Shown here one piece after another: positions 1 through 8,420 of a stretch of 64,000 nt of DNA. The notes beneath the pieces are model-generated. The model saw only the letters and a list, made by a program, of their open reading frames with translations. It was not told the origin of the DNA and did not search any database. This DNA is from Terriglobia bacterium (GTDB taxonomy: Bacteria; Acidobacteriota; Terriglobia; Bryobacterales; Bryobacteraceae). Within the stretch, counting starts at the first letter, position 1. Each line of letters opens with the position of its first letter. The translations under genes and the position numbers were made by a program. The stretch covers positions 310,001-374,000 of the forward strand of contig JAJPHN010000006.1 of NCBI GenBank assembly GCA_021325235.1. Reading direction: 5' to 3'.

Positions 1-989
1 GTGTACTGCTCGAAGATCTTTTCCGCCAGAGCGGCGGGAACGCCGGGGCCCGAATCGCAGATATCGATCCGGTACCCGGGGCCGTTCAGCGGTTTGTGCC
101 CGTTTCCCGTATGATCGGGCGGAAGATCGTTCACCGGAGCAGCGCGAATTTCAATCGAACCACCCTGCGGCGTAAATTTGCAGGCGTTTTCGAGCAGGTT
201 TACCAGCACTTGCTCGATCTGCTCGCTCTCGAAAAGCAGCCGTCCGCCGGGCGGCTGAATTTCAATGCGCAGCTCGAGGCCCTTCTCTTTAGCCATCGGA
301 TAAACATCGTGCACGGCCTGGCTCAGCGTCTCCCCGATATCGCCGGCGTTCCGCACCGGTGCTCGTTCAAAACGCCCTTCCGATAGCAACTCGAGCGCGC
401 CGCCTGCGAGCCGCGTAAGCCGCCGGGTGCTGTTGCGCATGCGTTCAAGTAGGGTCCGCTGAGCGCTTGTTACAGCCCCGATCTTGCCTTCACTCAGCAG
501 ATCGCAATAACCGAGCAGCGCGGTTAAGGGCGCGCGGAAATCGTGCAGCGCTCGTGCCAAGAAATTGTTGCGCTCCTGGTCGTATTCCTGCAGCTTGAGA
601 TTGACTTCCAGGACATATTGCAGCAGCGTGTCACGATCCGATCGGAGGCTGTCGGTTTCCAATACTTGTTTCCGCAACTGCCAGGTCTTGTAGGCAAGCT
701 CGACAAACGCGCGCATGCGAAATGCTGCGAAAGGCTTGAGCAGAACGCAGATCGAGCTCTGGAGGTCCCCAAGCGAATCGAGGTCCTTTGGATCCAGCAG
801 TAAGTATTGCTGCGCATGGGGGTGGGATGCGAACCACGCGCGCAGTTCATCACTGACCCGGCAATCCCAGATGTAGAGATCGGCCACGGGAACGTCTTCG
901 CCCGCTCGGATCGTCTCTACGCTAAAACGCTGATCGAACCGGAGCAAAGAAGGCAACTCGTCCGACTGCGAGACCACGCAGATTCGCAT
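1..989 (-). CDS. Sensor histidine kinase with receiver-like N-terminus (partial, C-terminus off window)
   Basis: Reading the minus strand from an ATG at 989 gives an open frame that runs off the left edge. Residues 1 to about 115 look like a degenerate receiver fold (MRICVVSQ..., then DLYIWDC). A coiled linker (LLQYVLEVNLKLQEYDQERNN) leads to an H-box, ALHDFRAPLTALLGYCDLL, at about 525-560, and the frame ends inside the ATPase domain at the G1 box (DICDSGPGVP) near the window edge. It should autophosphorylate on the H-box His. The ATG has GTGGAG just upstream; an in-frame GTG at 998 is an alternative. No membrane segment is visible, so it is probably cytoplasmic. The end of the ATPase domain is not in the window. 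Confidence 0.85.
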   Translation of the reverse strand, partial: MRICVVSQSDELPSLLRFDQRFSVETIRAGEDVPVADLYIWDCRVSDELRAWFASHPHAQQYLLLDPKDLDSLGDLQSSICVLLKPFAAFRMRAFVELAYKTWQLRKQVLETDSLRSDRDTLLQYVLEVNLKLQEYDQERNNFLARALHDFRAPLTALLGYCDLLSEGKIGAVTSAQRTLLERMRNSTRRLTRLAGGALELLSEGRFERAPVRNAGDIGETLSQAVHDVYPMAKEKGLELRIEIQPPGGRLLFESEQIEQVLVNLLENACKFTPQGGSIEIRAAPVNDLPPDHTGNGHKPLNGPGYRIDICDSGPGVPAALAEKIFEQY

Positions 990-1072
990 GCTCTCCACTA
1001 AATGTCCACTGCTCACTTCAGGGTGCCTCCGAATACACTGCCTGCTAAGCTTCCCGGCTCCGACACCAGGAA

Positions 1073-1134
1073 TTAGCAAACATTGCCAATTTGTAAGACT
1101 TTGCTAGATCAGAATACAGCAATTTGTCTAGCTT
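1073..1134. promoter_or_regulatory. AT-rich repeat cluster in the gap upstream of the histidine kinase
   Basis: The 279-base gap (990-1268) between the two minus-strand genes is AT-rich compared with its surroundings. It holds an inverted repeat TAGCAAA (1074-1080) / TTTGCTA (1100-1106), a second inverted pair GCTAGA (1103-1108) / TCTAGC (1128-1133), and a direct repeat CAATTTGT at 1087-1094 and 1120-1127. The 33-base spacing of the direct repeat is about three helical turns. This could be an operator and promoter for the kinase at 989. No specific regulator can be named, and nothing else is seen in the gap. Confidence 0.35.
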
Positions 1135-1268
1135 CCGGTGCTAATGAGTACTGGTACGGCGCTCCGATTTAAGAGAAGACAGAACTCGATTTTGAGTTAT
1201 AGAAACATAAAATTCCCGAATGCCAGGAAGCATTCCGAAAAGGAGGGAAGAAGCAGGAAGTTTTCGCC

Positions 1269-1535
1269 TCAGTTCACGCGCTCGCGGAACTTCTCACGAA
1301 GAACCAGTTCGTCGAAGATGGCGAGAACACGCTTGCGGTAGGTATACATCTGACGCAGGGAATCGCGGAAGCCGGCTTCGTAGCGTCGGGGATGCAGCCA
1401 TTTGTTAAGGAGCGGCCGGGGAACATCGATATCTTTGCGCAGATCTTCAGCCGAGTGTCCCCGCAAAAAAAGTCCGTAGAAGATGGCTGCCTCCCGTTGA
1501 GGGGCGAGAGGATCAAAATCGTCGCGGCCAACCAT
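1269..1535 (-). CDS. Small basic protein of unknown function, possibly HTH-like
   Basis: An 88-residue protein if started at the ATG at 1535; a TTG at 1592 would extend it by 19 residues and I consider it less likely. It is charged and helical (REAAIFYGLFLRGHSAEDL, then VPRPLLNKWLHPRRY). This pattern is compatible with a helix-turn-helix of the kind that pairs 'SAEDL' and 'PRPLLNKWL' helices. No signal peptide, Cys or metal site is present. It stands alone, divergent from the FHA/kinase operon that begins at 1673. I do not recognise the family, and DNA binding is inference only. Confidence 0.5.
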   Translation of the reverse strand: MVGRDDFDPLAPQREAAIFYGLFLRGHSAEDLRKDIDVPRPLLNKWLHPRRYEAGFRDSLRQMYTYRKRVLAIFDELVLREKFRERVN

Positions 1536-1672
1536 AAACGAGCGCTGCCAAATCCGTATCGTACACCAAAAAAACGGATTCTCAACCTCCAAAAGAACAG
1601 TGTAGCTTCGAGCGAGGTCCGCTCTCCAACATTTCGTCCCGGTCTTGTATTGTTGCGGCGTGCTCGCACGGT

Positions 1673-2575
1673 TTGAGGTACGATTTCAGCAAGGATGAGG
1701 CGCCTGCCCGGGTTGAACGACCCGACCGCACAGCGCCCGAACAACAGGAACTACAGGTGCCGGCTCGCAGGCAGACGTTGGAGGACTTCGGACGCAGCTC
1801 ACCAGGCGCCTCGCTCAGCGGAAACGTCATTGTGAGCGAGTTGCTGAGGAACATGGAGGCCGGCCGTTTCGAGATGGCCTACAGCGTTCTGCTGCCCTGC
1901 GTGTTCACTATTTACCTGAATCCCGAAGACCACGCCGCACTTAGCGGAGTGCTGGATTTTGTGGTTGAGGATGCTCGCAAGGCGCTGCGCGCTCGCGTCG
2001 GCGAGTGGAACCGTGCGGCGCTCGGTCCGGGTAAACGAAGGCGCGGGGCAGGGAAGGAATATAAGATTGCGTGCCGGGAGTGGCAACTGGAGTTTCTGCC
2101 GGAGCCGGAGGTCGGGGCTGGCGACGTGGAGATCCATTCGCAGCTGAACGAAAGAGTTCCACCGGGATTTCGCGGCACCCGAACGACACTGCTGGGAGGC
2201 CAGCCTTCGGTAACGCGCGAGCGCACGCCGGAAGCTGGGATTCGTGATTCAACCGTTGTCTACGGCGCGCTTCATTACGAGGACGAGAGCGGGCCGCAAA
2301 CCTACTTCATTCGCCAGAATCAGGTGAGGATCGGCCGCGGGGGCGAGAATCAGCCGGTAGATCTTGCGCTGCGGGCAAGCGACGAGATCTCGCGGCAGCA
2401 TCTCATCCTGCGGCGCGATCCCGCCAGCGGAATATTTTCGGTGCTGGATGCCAGCACAAACGGCACGCTCGTCAATGGGAAGCGGCTGGCCAAAGGCGTT
2501 GAATGCCGGCTTCCGGCTCGTGCCGAGATTCGCTTGAGCGAGGAGCTGACGCTCCTGTTCGAGGCTCGCAGCTGA
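1673..2575 (+). CDS. FhaA-like protein: DUF3662-type domain plus C-terminal FHA domain
   Basis: A 300-residue cytoplasmic protein. Residues about 55-150 (VLLPCVFTIYLNPEDH...) resemble the N-terminal DUF3662 domain of actinobacterial FhaA. Residues about 200-298 form an FHA phosphothreonine-binding domain with the usual landmarks: RIGRGG, then SRQH, then NGT. It is the first gene of an operon with a Ser/Thr kinase (8 bases downstream), a SEDS-PBP fusion and a second FHA protein, so it probably reads kinase-dependent phosphothreonines in control of wall synthesis. The start is uncertain: TTG at 1673 is the only early candidate and has no clear Shine-Dalgarno site; a GTG at 1757 would also keep both domains. 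Confidence 0.8.
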   Translation: MRYDFSKDEAPARVERPDRTAPEQQELQVPARRQTLEDFGRSSPGASLSGNVIVSELLRNMEAGRFEMAYSVLLPCVFTIYLNPEDHAALSGVLDFVVEDARKALRARVGEWNRAALGPGKRRRGAGKEYKIACREWQLEFLPEPEVGAGDVEIHSQLNERVPPGFRGTRTTLLGGQPSVTRERTPEAGIRDSTVVYGALHYEDESGPQTYFIRQNQVRIGRGGENQPVDLALRASDEISRQHLILRRDPASGIFSVLDASTNGTLVNGKRLAKGVECRLPARAEIRLSEELTLLFEARS

Positions 2576-2582
2576 GGCTCAC

Positions 2583-4397
2583 ATGAGGCAAGGCGACCAG
2601 GTTGGCAAGTACGAAATTGTACGCCAGCTCGGGCGCGGCATGACCCAGGTCTACCTGGCGCTCGATGTCGTAGACCGGCGCACGGTCGCGCTGAAGCTGG
2701 TGGAAGGCGCGGATCGTCGCGAAGCTCGAAGCGTTATCGAAGCTGAAAAGCGCGGCGCCCGTCTGCAACAGGCGCTGCATCATGCGAACCGGCAGATTCT
2801 CGAAGTTTACGAGTGGGGCGAGCTGGAGGGACGTTTCCTGGTCGCCCTCGAGTATTTCGAGGGCCGCACGCTGGCAGAAATTCTGCAGGCGGAAGGCAGG
2901 CTGGAACCGAAGCGAGCCTGTCGCTATGCGGCTGAAATCTGCCGGCAGTTGCGCGTGCTGCATGAATTTACCGGAGCTGGGGACGATTGCCGGGGTGCAG
3001 TGATTCACGGCGACATCAAGCCATCGAACGTGCAGATTTCGAGCGACGACGAGTTGCGCCTGCTCGACTTCGGCATCGCGAAGACAATCCGGCCGGGGCA
3101 CGATCTCACGCATCACGAACTGGGAAGCCCAAGTTATTGCTCGCCCGAGCGCCTGCGAGAGTATCGGGTCGATGTACATGCCGATCTGTGGGCGGTCGGT
3201 GTAACGCTTTATGAGATGCTGGCCGGAGCACTGCCTTTTGAGGCACGAGACACGCGCGAACTGGAGAGAGTGATCCAGAGCAGACCGGCTGTGCAGCCTC
3301 CACCCGATTGTCCGCCGCAGCTGGCCTCGATACTCAGAAAGGCCCTCGCACCCCAGCTGGCGGACCGGTTTCAATCGGCTGCAGCGCTCGAGAAAGAACT
3401 GCGCCGGTATCTCGAGCCGGTTCCGCAGAAGCGGACCATTTTCCGGCGCAGTCCTGCCAGGCAGAAAACTAAGATGGCGCGGCGCGCTGCCGGTTATTCG
3501 ACCGTGGCGGCGCTTCTGGCCGGCGTGCTCGCGGGTCTGCTGCTCTTTCTGCCGCTCGCCTACCATTTGCGACTCGAAAGAATCAGTCAGACGCTGAACC
3601 GACAGAAAGATTATTCGCGATTGACGGCAGCGGACCTGGCTTCGGATTGGCGAGTGTTTCAGATGATGCGATCGCGCAGTGCGTGGTGGCGGCGGCTGGT
3701 TTCGACTGAAGCTGCCGAAGCCCGGTTCCGGTCGAATCTCTTTTATTCGGCGGGCGCCGCGACAGATGCGTTCCGGCGGGGTCAGGAAGTGAACTGGGCG
3801 CAAGCGCGCCTGTGTGCGTGGTACGAGCTGCAGCTGGATCCGCAGAACCGGCAGGCCCTTGGACATTTCCATCTGGCAAGTGCGTTTGTGGACGCATCTT
3901 CGCCGAAAAAGAGCACGGGGGAGAGCTATCGAGAATTTCGTAAGGCGCTGCTGCTTCTGCCCCGGTCGCCGGTTCCGCATCTGGGGCTGGCGCGGCTCTA
4001 TACCTATCGCGCGCATAACGTGGGTGCTGCAGTGGCGGAATGGCAGCGTGCACAAGCGCTCGGCTATCAACTGCGTGCGCGCGAACTGGAGCAGGAAGGG
4101 GATGCCTATCTCTATCGAGCCGAACAGGAATTCGATCGGGCACGAGGCTTGCCTTCCGATGCGAAAGCTGAAGCGCTGCGCGCAGTGCGCCTGGCAGAGA
4201 GCGATTTCGAACGGGCCCGGAGTTTCTACCAACCGATTAACGGTTTTTCACAGAGCGGCGCGAATCTGGAACGCATCGACGAAGCGCAGAACGCAACCGC
4301 CAATTTTGAAACCGCACTCCTCACGACGCCGTCTCCCAAGCCGCGCCTCCTTTTGCTGAAGGTGCGATTTGGCGGCCGCAGCTCGCGTTTGCGATGA
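2583..4397 (+). CDS. Membrane-anchored Ser/Thr protein kinase (PknB-like) with extracytoplasmic helical repeat region
   Basis: A 604-residue protein. The N-terminal 280 residues are an Hanks-type kinase: glycine-rich loop LGRGMTQVYLA, invariant Lys38 (VALKL), catalytic loop HGDIKPSN (His142-Asp144), DFG at 162 and SPE in place of APE. The catalytic loop is HGD rather than HRD, so activation-loop control through the arginine pocket is probably absent. One membrane segment spans about 306-327. The remainder is Ala/Arg-rich, helical and TPR-like (about 400-560). Its last 29 bases overlap the SEDS-PBP gene if that starts at 4369, which suggests translational coupling. It probably phosphorylates wall-synthesis partners read by the FHA proteins on both sides. 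Confidence 0.9.
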   Translation: MRQGDQVGKYEIVRQLGRGMTQVYLALDVVDRRTVALKLVEGADRREARSVIEAEKRGARLQQALHHANRQILEVYEWGELEGRFLVALEYFEGRTLAEILQAEGRLEPKRACRYAAEICRQLRVLHEFTGAGDDCRGAVIHGDIKPSNVQISSDDELRLLDFGIAKTIRPGHDLTHHELGSPSYCSPERLREYRVDVHADLWAVGVTLYEMLAGALPFEARDTRELERVIQSRPAVQPPPDCPPQLASILRKALAPQLADRFQSAAALEKELRRYLEPVPQKRTIFRRSPARQKTKMARRAAGYSTVAALLAGVLAGLLLFLPLAYHLRLERISQTLNRQKDYSRLTAADLASDWRVFQMMRSRSAWWRRLVSTEAAEARFRSNLFYSAGAATDAFRRGQEVNWAQARLCAWYELQLDPQNRQALGHFHLASAFVDASSPKKSTGESYREFRKALLLLPRSPVPHLGLARLYTYRAHNVGAAVAEWQRAQALGYQLRARELEQEGDAYLYRAEQEFDRARGLPSDAKAEALRAVRLAESDFERARSFYQPINGFSQSGANLERIDEAQNATANFETALLTTPSPKPRLLLLKVRFGGRSSRLR

Positions 4398-7300
4398 GCG
4401 CATCGCGGCGGAAGCGAGGCTGCGCAGGTACGGCGCGATGGCGGTAACGCGGCGAAGCGATAACAGACTCGGGCTCGAGCTCGCCCTGATGGCGCGCGCA
4501 AACAAGAGCGTGCGGCGCCGAGAATTCCTTTTGCTCTGCTGCGCGACGATTCTGGTTGCGGCCGCATTTCTGTTCACCATGCGTGCCAAAACGCGCGGCT
4601 TCGCCGATGCACAGACGCAGCTACAGAGGGGTGAGCTGCTGAATCTGAACGCGGCGATTCCTGCGGCGAGTATCGGCGGGATGCTTCAGGCGAGCACCGG
4701 AACGCAGTTGAGTTCCGATCAGCTACGGAGGCTCGAAGAATATCTGGCTCGTTCGCGACCGCTGCCCAATGTGGGGGCCTTGGCGCATTTGCATCTGTTT
4801 CCGCTGGCGCGGCTCAAGCCTCACCTGGTCGTACGCACGCCCCACGAATTTTATGTTCAGTTTGCGCTCTGGTCAGCCATCTATCTTGGAGCGTTCTGGC
4901 TCGTGCACCTGCTGTGGCGCGCGTTGCAGTTTCGCGGCGATCCGTATCTACTGCCTGCGCTGGAATTGCTGACCGGTTTCGGTTTCGTGCTGATGCTGAG
5001 CTTGCGCGATCCGCTGCGCGACACGCTGGAATTCCGGAAATTTGCCTGGGGCTGCGCGGCGGGTTGCCTGTTGCTGCTCGCTCCGCTTTTCAAGTTTTTT
5101 CAAACGCGCAACTTCGCGCGACTGGTCTACACGCCTCTTCTGGCCGCGCTGGCGCTTTTTGCGGCTTTGCTCCGCTTCGGCTCGGGGCCGACCGGCAGCG
5201 ATGCGCATGTGAACCTCGGCCCGTTTCAGCCGGTGGAGGTAATCAAGATTCTGCTGATCTTCTTTCTGGCCGGGTATTTTGCCCAAAAGTGGAACTGGCT
5301 TCGAGATCTGCACGAAAAGCGCTGGGTTCCGAGCTGGCTCCGCTGGCTCGAACTGCCACGCGTCAGCCACGCTGTGCCAGTGATGTGTGCGGTCGCCTGC
5401 GCACTGCTGATGTTTTTCGTCCTGAAAGACATGGGGCCGGCGATGATCACCGGCCTCGTGTTTCTGGTCCTGTTTGCGATCGCTCGCAAGCGCAGTGGCC
5501 TGGCGCTGCTGGGCATGGCCTTGTTGATCGGCGGTTTTGTTGTCGGTTACCGGCTTGGCACGCCGCACACGGTAGTCGAACGCGTTTCGATGTGGCTGTC
5601 GCCTTGGGACAACAATGTTCGCGGCGGCGACCAGCTGGCGCATTCGCTGTGGGGTTTTGCGACGGGCGGTCCGTTCGGATCCGGGCCGGGGCAGGGCGAT
5701 CCGAGTGTGATTCCGGCCGGCCACACCGACCTCGTTCTGCCTGCAGTGGCAGAAGAGTGGGGATTTCCCGGCGTGGCGATCATCTGCTTCCTGTTTGCCG
5801 TGCTGGTAAGCCGCGCCTTTCGCATTGCTGTGCGCGCACCCGATGAATACGCTCTGTTTCTGGCCGCTGGATTCGGGAGCCTGCTCGCTTGCGAGATGCT
5901 GCTGATTTCCGGTGGCGTGCTCGGCGCGATTCCGCTCTCCGGGGTAGTGTCGCCGTTTCTGAGCTCGGGCAACACGGCGATGCTCGCCAACTTCTTCATC
6001 TGCGCCGTGCTGGCGGGTATCTCAAATCAAGTCGCGCGGACAGATTCGTGGAGCGAGGCGACGAGGGAGCCGGTGCTGGCGCCTCTCTTCGGTAAACCGA
6101 TGCGTGTCGCCGCTGCAGTTCTTTCCATCTGCGCCATCGGTCTGCTCGGGAAAGCAGCCTGGATCGAGCTATTCCAGGATCAGGAGCTGCTCAGCAAAGA
6201 TGCGCTTGTGTATACCAGCGATGGCGTCAAACGCCCGGAGCACAATCCGCGGCTAAGCTTGCTAGCGGCTTCGATTCCGCGCGGCGATATCTACGATCGC
6301 AATGGAATTTTGCTGGCAACAAGCGATCGGCAAAAGCTCGAGGCCGAACGCGCGCGTTATGAGCAACTCGGAGTTTCGCTCGATCATACGGCGCAACCGG
6401 GCCAATCGCGCTACTATCCCTTCGGAACGGCCACGCTGCATCTGCTCGGCGACTTTCGCACCGGCGAGCGATTTCATGCGACCAACGCATCTTTCGTGGA
6501 ACACGATTCGAATCAGAAACTGCAGGGTTATCGCGACTATCACGAGCTTGCGCAGTATGTGCGATACCGGCACCGGCCCGATAATCCGGAAATTGCGGCG
6601 CTGTTCCGGCGAACACGGGATGTCCTCACGACCATTGATATCCGCCTCCAGCTCAAACTGGATCAGCTCGTTGAGCAACATTTCTCGAAAGGGGAGAAGG
6701 GCGCGGCGATTTTGATGAATGCCGCTTCGGGCGATGTGCTGGCATTAGCGAGCTGGCCGCTGCCGACTGCTGAGAACGCAACTACGGACGAACTGCTGGA
6801 CCGTGCGCGTTATGGAGAATATCCACCGGGCTCAACCTTTAAGCTGGTCACGGCGGCTGCTGCACTGGCCCTCGATCCCAACGCGGAACAGCGCACGTTT
6901 CGCTGCAGCCGGCTGGCGGACGGTCGAGCCGGCGTTGTGATTCGAGGCTGGCGCAGGCCGGTTCGGGACGATATCGGCGATCGGGTGCATGGGACGCTCG
7001 ATCTCAAGCAGGCCATTACGGTTTCCTGCAACGCGTATTTCGCGCAGCTCGGCGTTTTTGCGGTCGGTTCAAACGCATTAGTGAGAACGGCGGCTCGCTT
7101 CGGGATCAAGGCTGGTTCGGAGCAGGAAGTGAAACAGATGCTGCCATTTGCCGCCTACGGACAGGGAACGGTAGTTGCGACGCCGCTTCAGATGGCCCGG
7201 GTAGCCGCCACGGTTGCCGGTGAGGGCAAGATGCCGCAAGGCAGATGGGTTCTGGATGGCAGCGACGGACGAAATGCAGCCGCCCTCGATACGCTGAGCG

Positions 7301-7599
7301 AACAGACGGCTGAAGTGCTCGCTGCGGCCATGCGTAATGTCGTGGCGAGCGGGACGGCGCGCAGTGCAATGACCGGTGCCGAAGATCTGCGCATTGCCGG
7401 AAAAACAGGAACCGCGCAACTCGACCATGGGCAGCCGCATTCCTGGTTCATCGGATTCGCTCCCTATGATGCTCCGGTAAACGAGCGAATCGCGTTTGCG
7501 GTGATTGTGGAGCATGGCGGGTATGGCGCCAAAACAGCCGCTCCGTTTGCGCGGGAAATGCTCGAAGCTGCCGCCGATTTAGGTCTGCTAAAGAGGTAA
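4369..7599 (+). CDS. SEDS peptidoglycan polymerase fused to class B penicillin-binding protein (RodA/FtsW-PBP fusion)
   Basis: A 1076-residue single polypeptide joining two proteins that are normally separate. After a short cytoplasmic tail and one TM (about 50-68) comes a multi-span SEDS domain (about 155-560) with family motifs FQPVEVIKILLIFFLAGYFA and GHTDLVLPAVAEEWGFPG. A further TM (about 580) precedes a class B transpeptidase: the N-terminal RGDIYDRNG motif (about 645), SxxK as S822-TFK825, SxN as S886-CN888, and KTGT at 1012-1015. The SEDS part should polymerise lipid II and the PBP part crosslink it. The TTG at 4369 has GAAGG six bases upstream; an in-frame ATG at 4438 is a strong alternative. 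Whether it acts in elongation (RodA/PBP2) or division (FtsW/PBP3) cannot be told from sequence alone. Confidence 0.9.
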   Translation: MAAAARVCDERIAAEARLRRYGAMAVTRRSDNRLGLELALMARANKSVRRREFLLLCCATILVAAAFLFTMRAKTRGFADAQTQLQRGELLNLNAAIPAASIGGMLQASTGTQLSSDQLRRLEEYLARSRPLPNVGALAHLHLFPLARLKPHLVVRTPHEFYVQFALWSAIYLGAFWLVHLLWRALQFRGDPYLLPALELLTGFGFVLMLSLRDPLRDTLEFRKFAWGCAAGCLLLLAPLFKFFQTRNFARLVYTPLLAALALFAALLRFGSGPTGSDAHVNLGPFQPVEVIKILLIFFLAGYFAQKWNWLRDLHEKRWVPSWLRWLELPRVSHAVPVMCAVACALLMFFVLKDMGPAMITGLVFLVLFAIARKRSGLALLGMALLIGGFVVGYRLGTPHTVVERVSMWLSPWDNNVRGGDQLAHSLWGFATGGPFGSGPGQGDPSVIPAGHTDLVLPAVAEEWGFPGVAIICFLFAVLVSRAFRIAVRAPDEYALFLAAGFGSLLACEMLLISGGVLGAIPLSGVVSPFLSSGNTAMLANFFICAVLAGISNQVARTDSWSEATREPVLAPLFGKPMRVAAAVLSICAIGLLGKAAWIELFQDQELLSKDALVYTSDGVKRPEHNPRLSLLAASIPRGDIYDRNGILLATSDRQKLEAERARYEQLGVSLDHTAQPGQSRYYPFGTATLHLLGDFRTGERFHATNASFVEHDSNQKLQGYRDYHELAQYVRYRHRPDNPEIAALFRRTRDVLTTIDIRLQLKLDQLVEQHFSKGEKGAAILMNAASGDVLALASWPLPTAENATTDELLDRARYGEYPPGSTFKLVTAAAALALDPNAEQRTFRCSRLADGRAGVVIRGWRRPVRDDIGDRVHGTLDLKQAITVSCNAYFAQLGVFAVGSNALVRTAARFGIKAGSEQEVKQMLPFAAYGQGTVVATPLQMARVAATVAGEGKMPQGRWVLDGSDGRNAAALDTLSEQTAEVLAAAMRNVVASGTARSAMTGAEDLRIAGKTGTAQLDHGQPHSWFIGFAPYDAPVNERIAFAVIVEHGGYGAKTAAPFAREMLEAAADLGLLKR

Positions 7600-7607
7600 A
7601 TGCAGGG

Positions 7608-8420
7608 ATGCCGCTCTCGAATGTATTTGAAAAGCTCGGCCGGGCTGTGTTTGAATCGCCGTTTGAATCAAAGCGGCTGGCAAAGGATGCACCCGAAGTG
7701 GCGGAGATCCGGCTGACGGCCATTGATGCAATAAAGAACCGGAGCCATCGCGTTGGTGCAGCCCAGGTCTTCCCGTTCGACCTGGTGCGCATCCATCTGC
7801 TCGGGATTCCCGAAGAGCAGGAGCCGGTTTTTCAGAGTGAATTTCTGCTGAAGTATTTCGCCGACGAGCTCAAAGCCGCACTGAAGCGCGGCAGCTATCG
7901 ATTTCCAGCAAATCTTGCGGTCGAGTTCCTTACGAATTCACGGCTCCCGCAGGAGGGCGAACAGTGGGTGACGGTGGAAACCGCGATGCGCAGCGGCACG
8001 AAAGCGGAGACCGTGTGCGAGCGCCCTGCACGGCTCATTGTGCTGCAGGGGTCCGCAAATCAAAGCGAATTTGTGCTGGATCGTGCACGCTTCAATATTG
8101 GCCGCGGCGCGGAGATCTTTCGCTCCACCGGGCCGTCGCGGCGCAACGAAATCTCATTTCTCGGGAATGACGAGGCAGGCAGGACAGTATCGCGGGAACA
8201 TGCACACATAATGCGCTCAACCGCCACAAACGAGTACCGGATCTTTAACGATCGCGTGTACCAGGGGGAAGAAAACTGCGGAATCTGGATTATGCGCGAG
8301 GGCCTGAGCTTTCCGGTGCATCACGGCCCTCGCGGGACACTACTTCAATCGGGCGACGAGATTCATCTCGGAACGGCAGTGGTACGCTTTTCAGTCGAAG
8401 CCGCTGATGCCGCTGAGTGA
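7608..8420 (+). CDS. FHA-domain protein (second FHA protein of the wall operon)
   Basis: A 270-residue cytoplasmic protein. The N-terminal half (FEKLGRAVFESPFE..., about 1-120) resembles the DUF3662-type domain. The C-terminal half (about 145-265) is an FHA domain with FNIGRGAEI, TVSREHAHI and an N-D-R-V loop where NGT normally sits. The Asn that contacts the phosphopeptide backbone is therefore present but the motif is variant, and an inserted loop separates the first two strands. It lies 8 bases after the SEDS-PBP gene and closes the operon. Its last 58 bases overlap, in antisense, the 3' end of the hybrid regulator on the minus strand. Confidence 0.8.
   Translation: MPLSNVFEKLGRAVFESPFESKRLAKDAPEVAEIRLTAIDAIKNRSHRVGAAQVFPFDLVRIHLLGIPEEQEPVFQSEFLLKYFADELKAALKRGSYRFPANLAVEFLTNSRLPQEGEQWVTVETAMRSGTKAETVCERPARLIVLQGSANQSEFVLDRARFNIGRGAEIFRSTGPSRRNEISFLGNDEAGRTVSREHAHIMRSTATNEYRIFNDRVYQGEENCGIWIMREGLSFPVHHGPRGTLLQSGDEIHLGTAVVRFSVEAADAAE

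Noticed and set aside
1068-1090. A sigma-54-like -24/-12 site upstream of the first histidine kinase (minus strand TTGGCAATGTTTGC)
   Set aside because: GG and GC are separated by 8 bases, not the 10 required, so the geometry does not fit.
2472-4232. A 586-residue open frame on the minus strand opposite the Ser/Thr kinase
   Set aside because: It mirrors the high-GC codon pattern of the real kinase gene, has no family motif, and is rich in Arg, Gln and His as antisense frames usually are.
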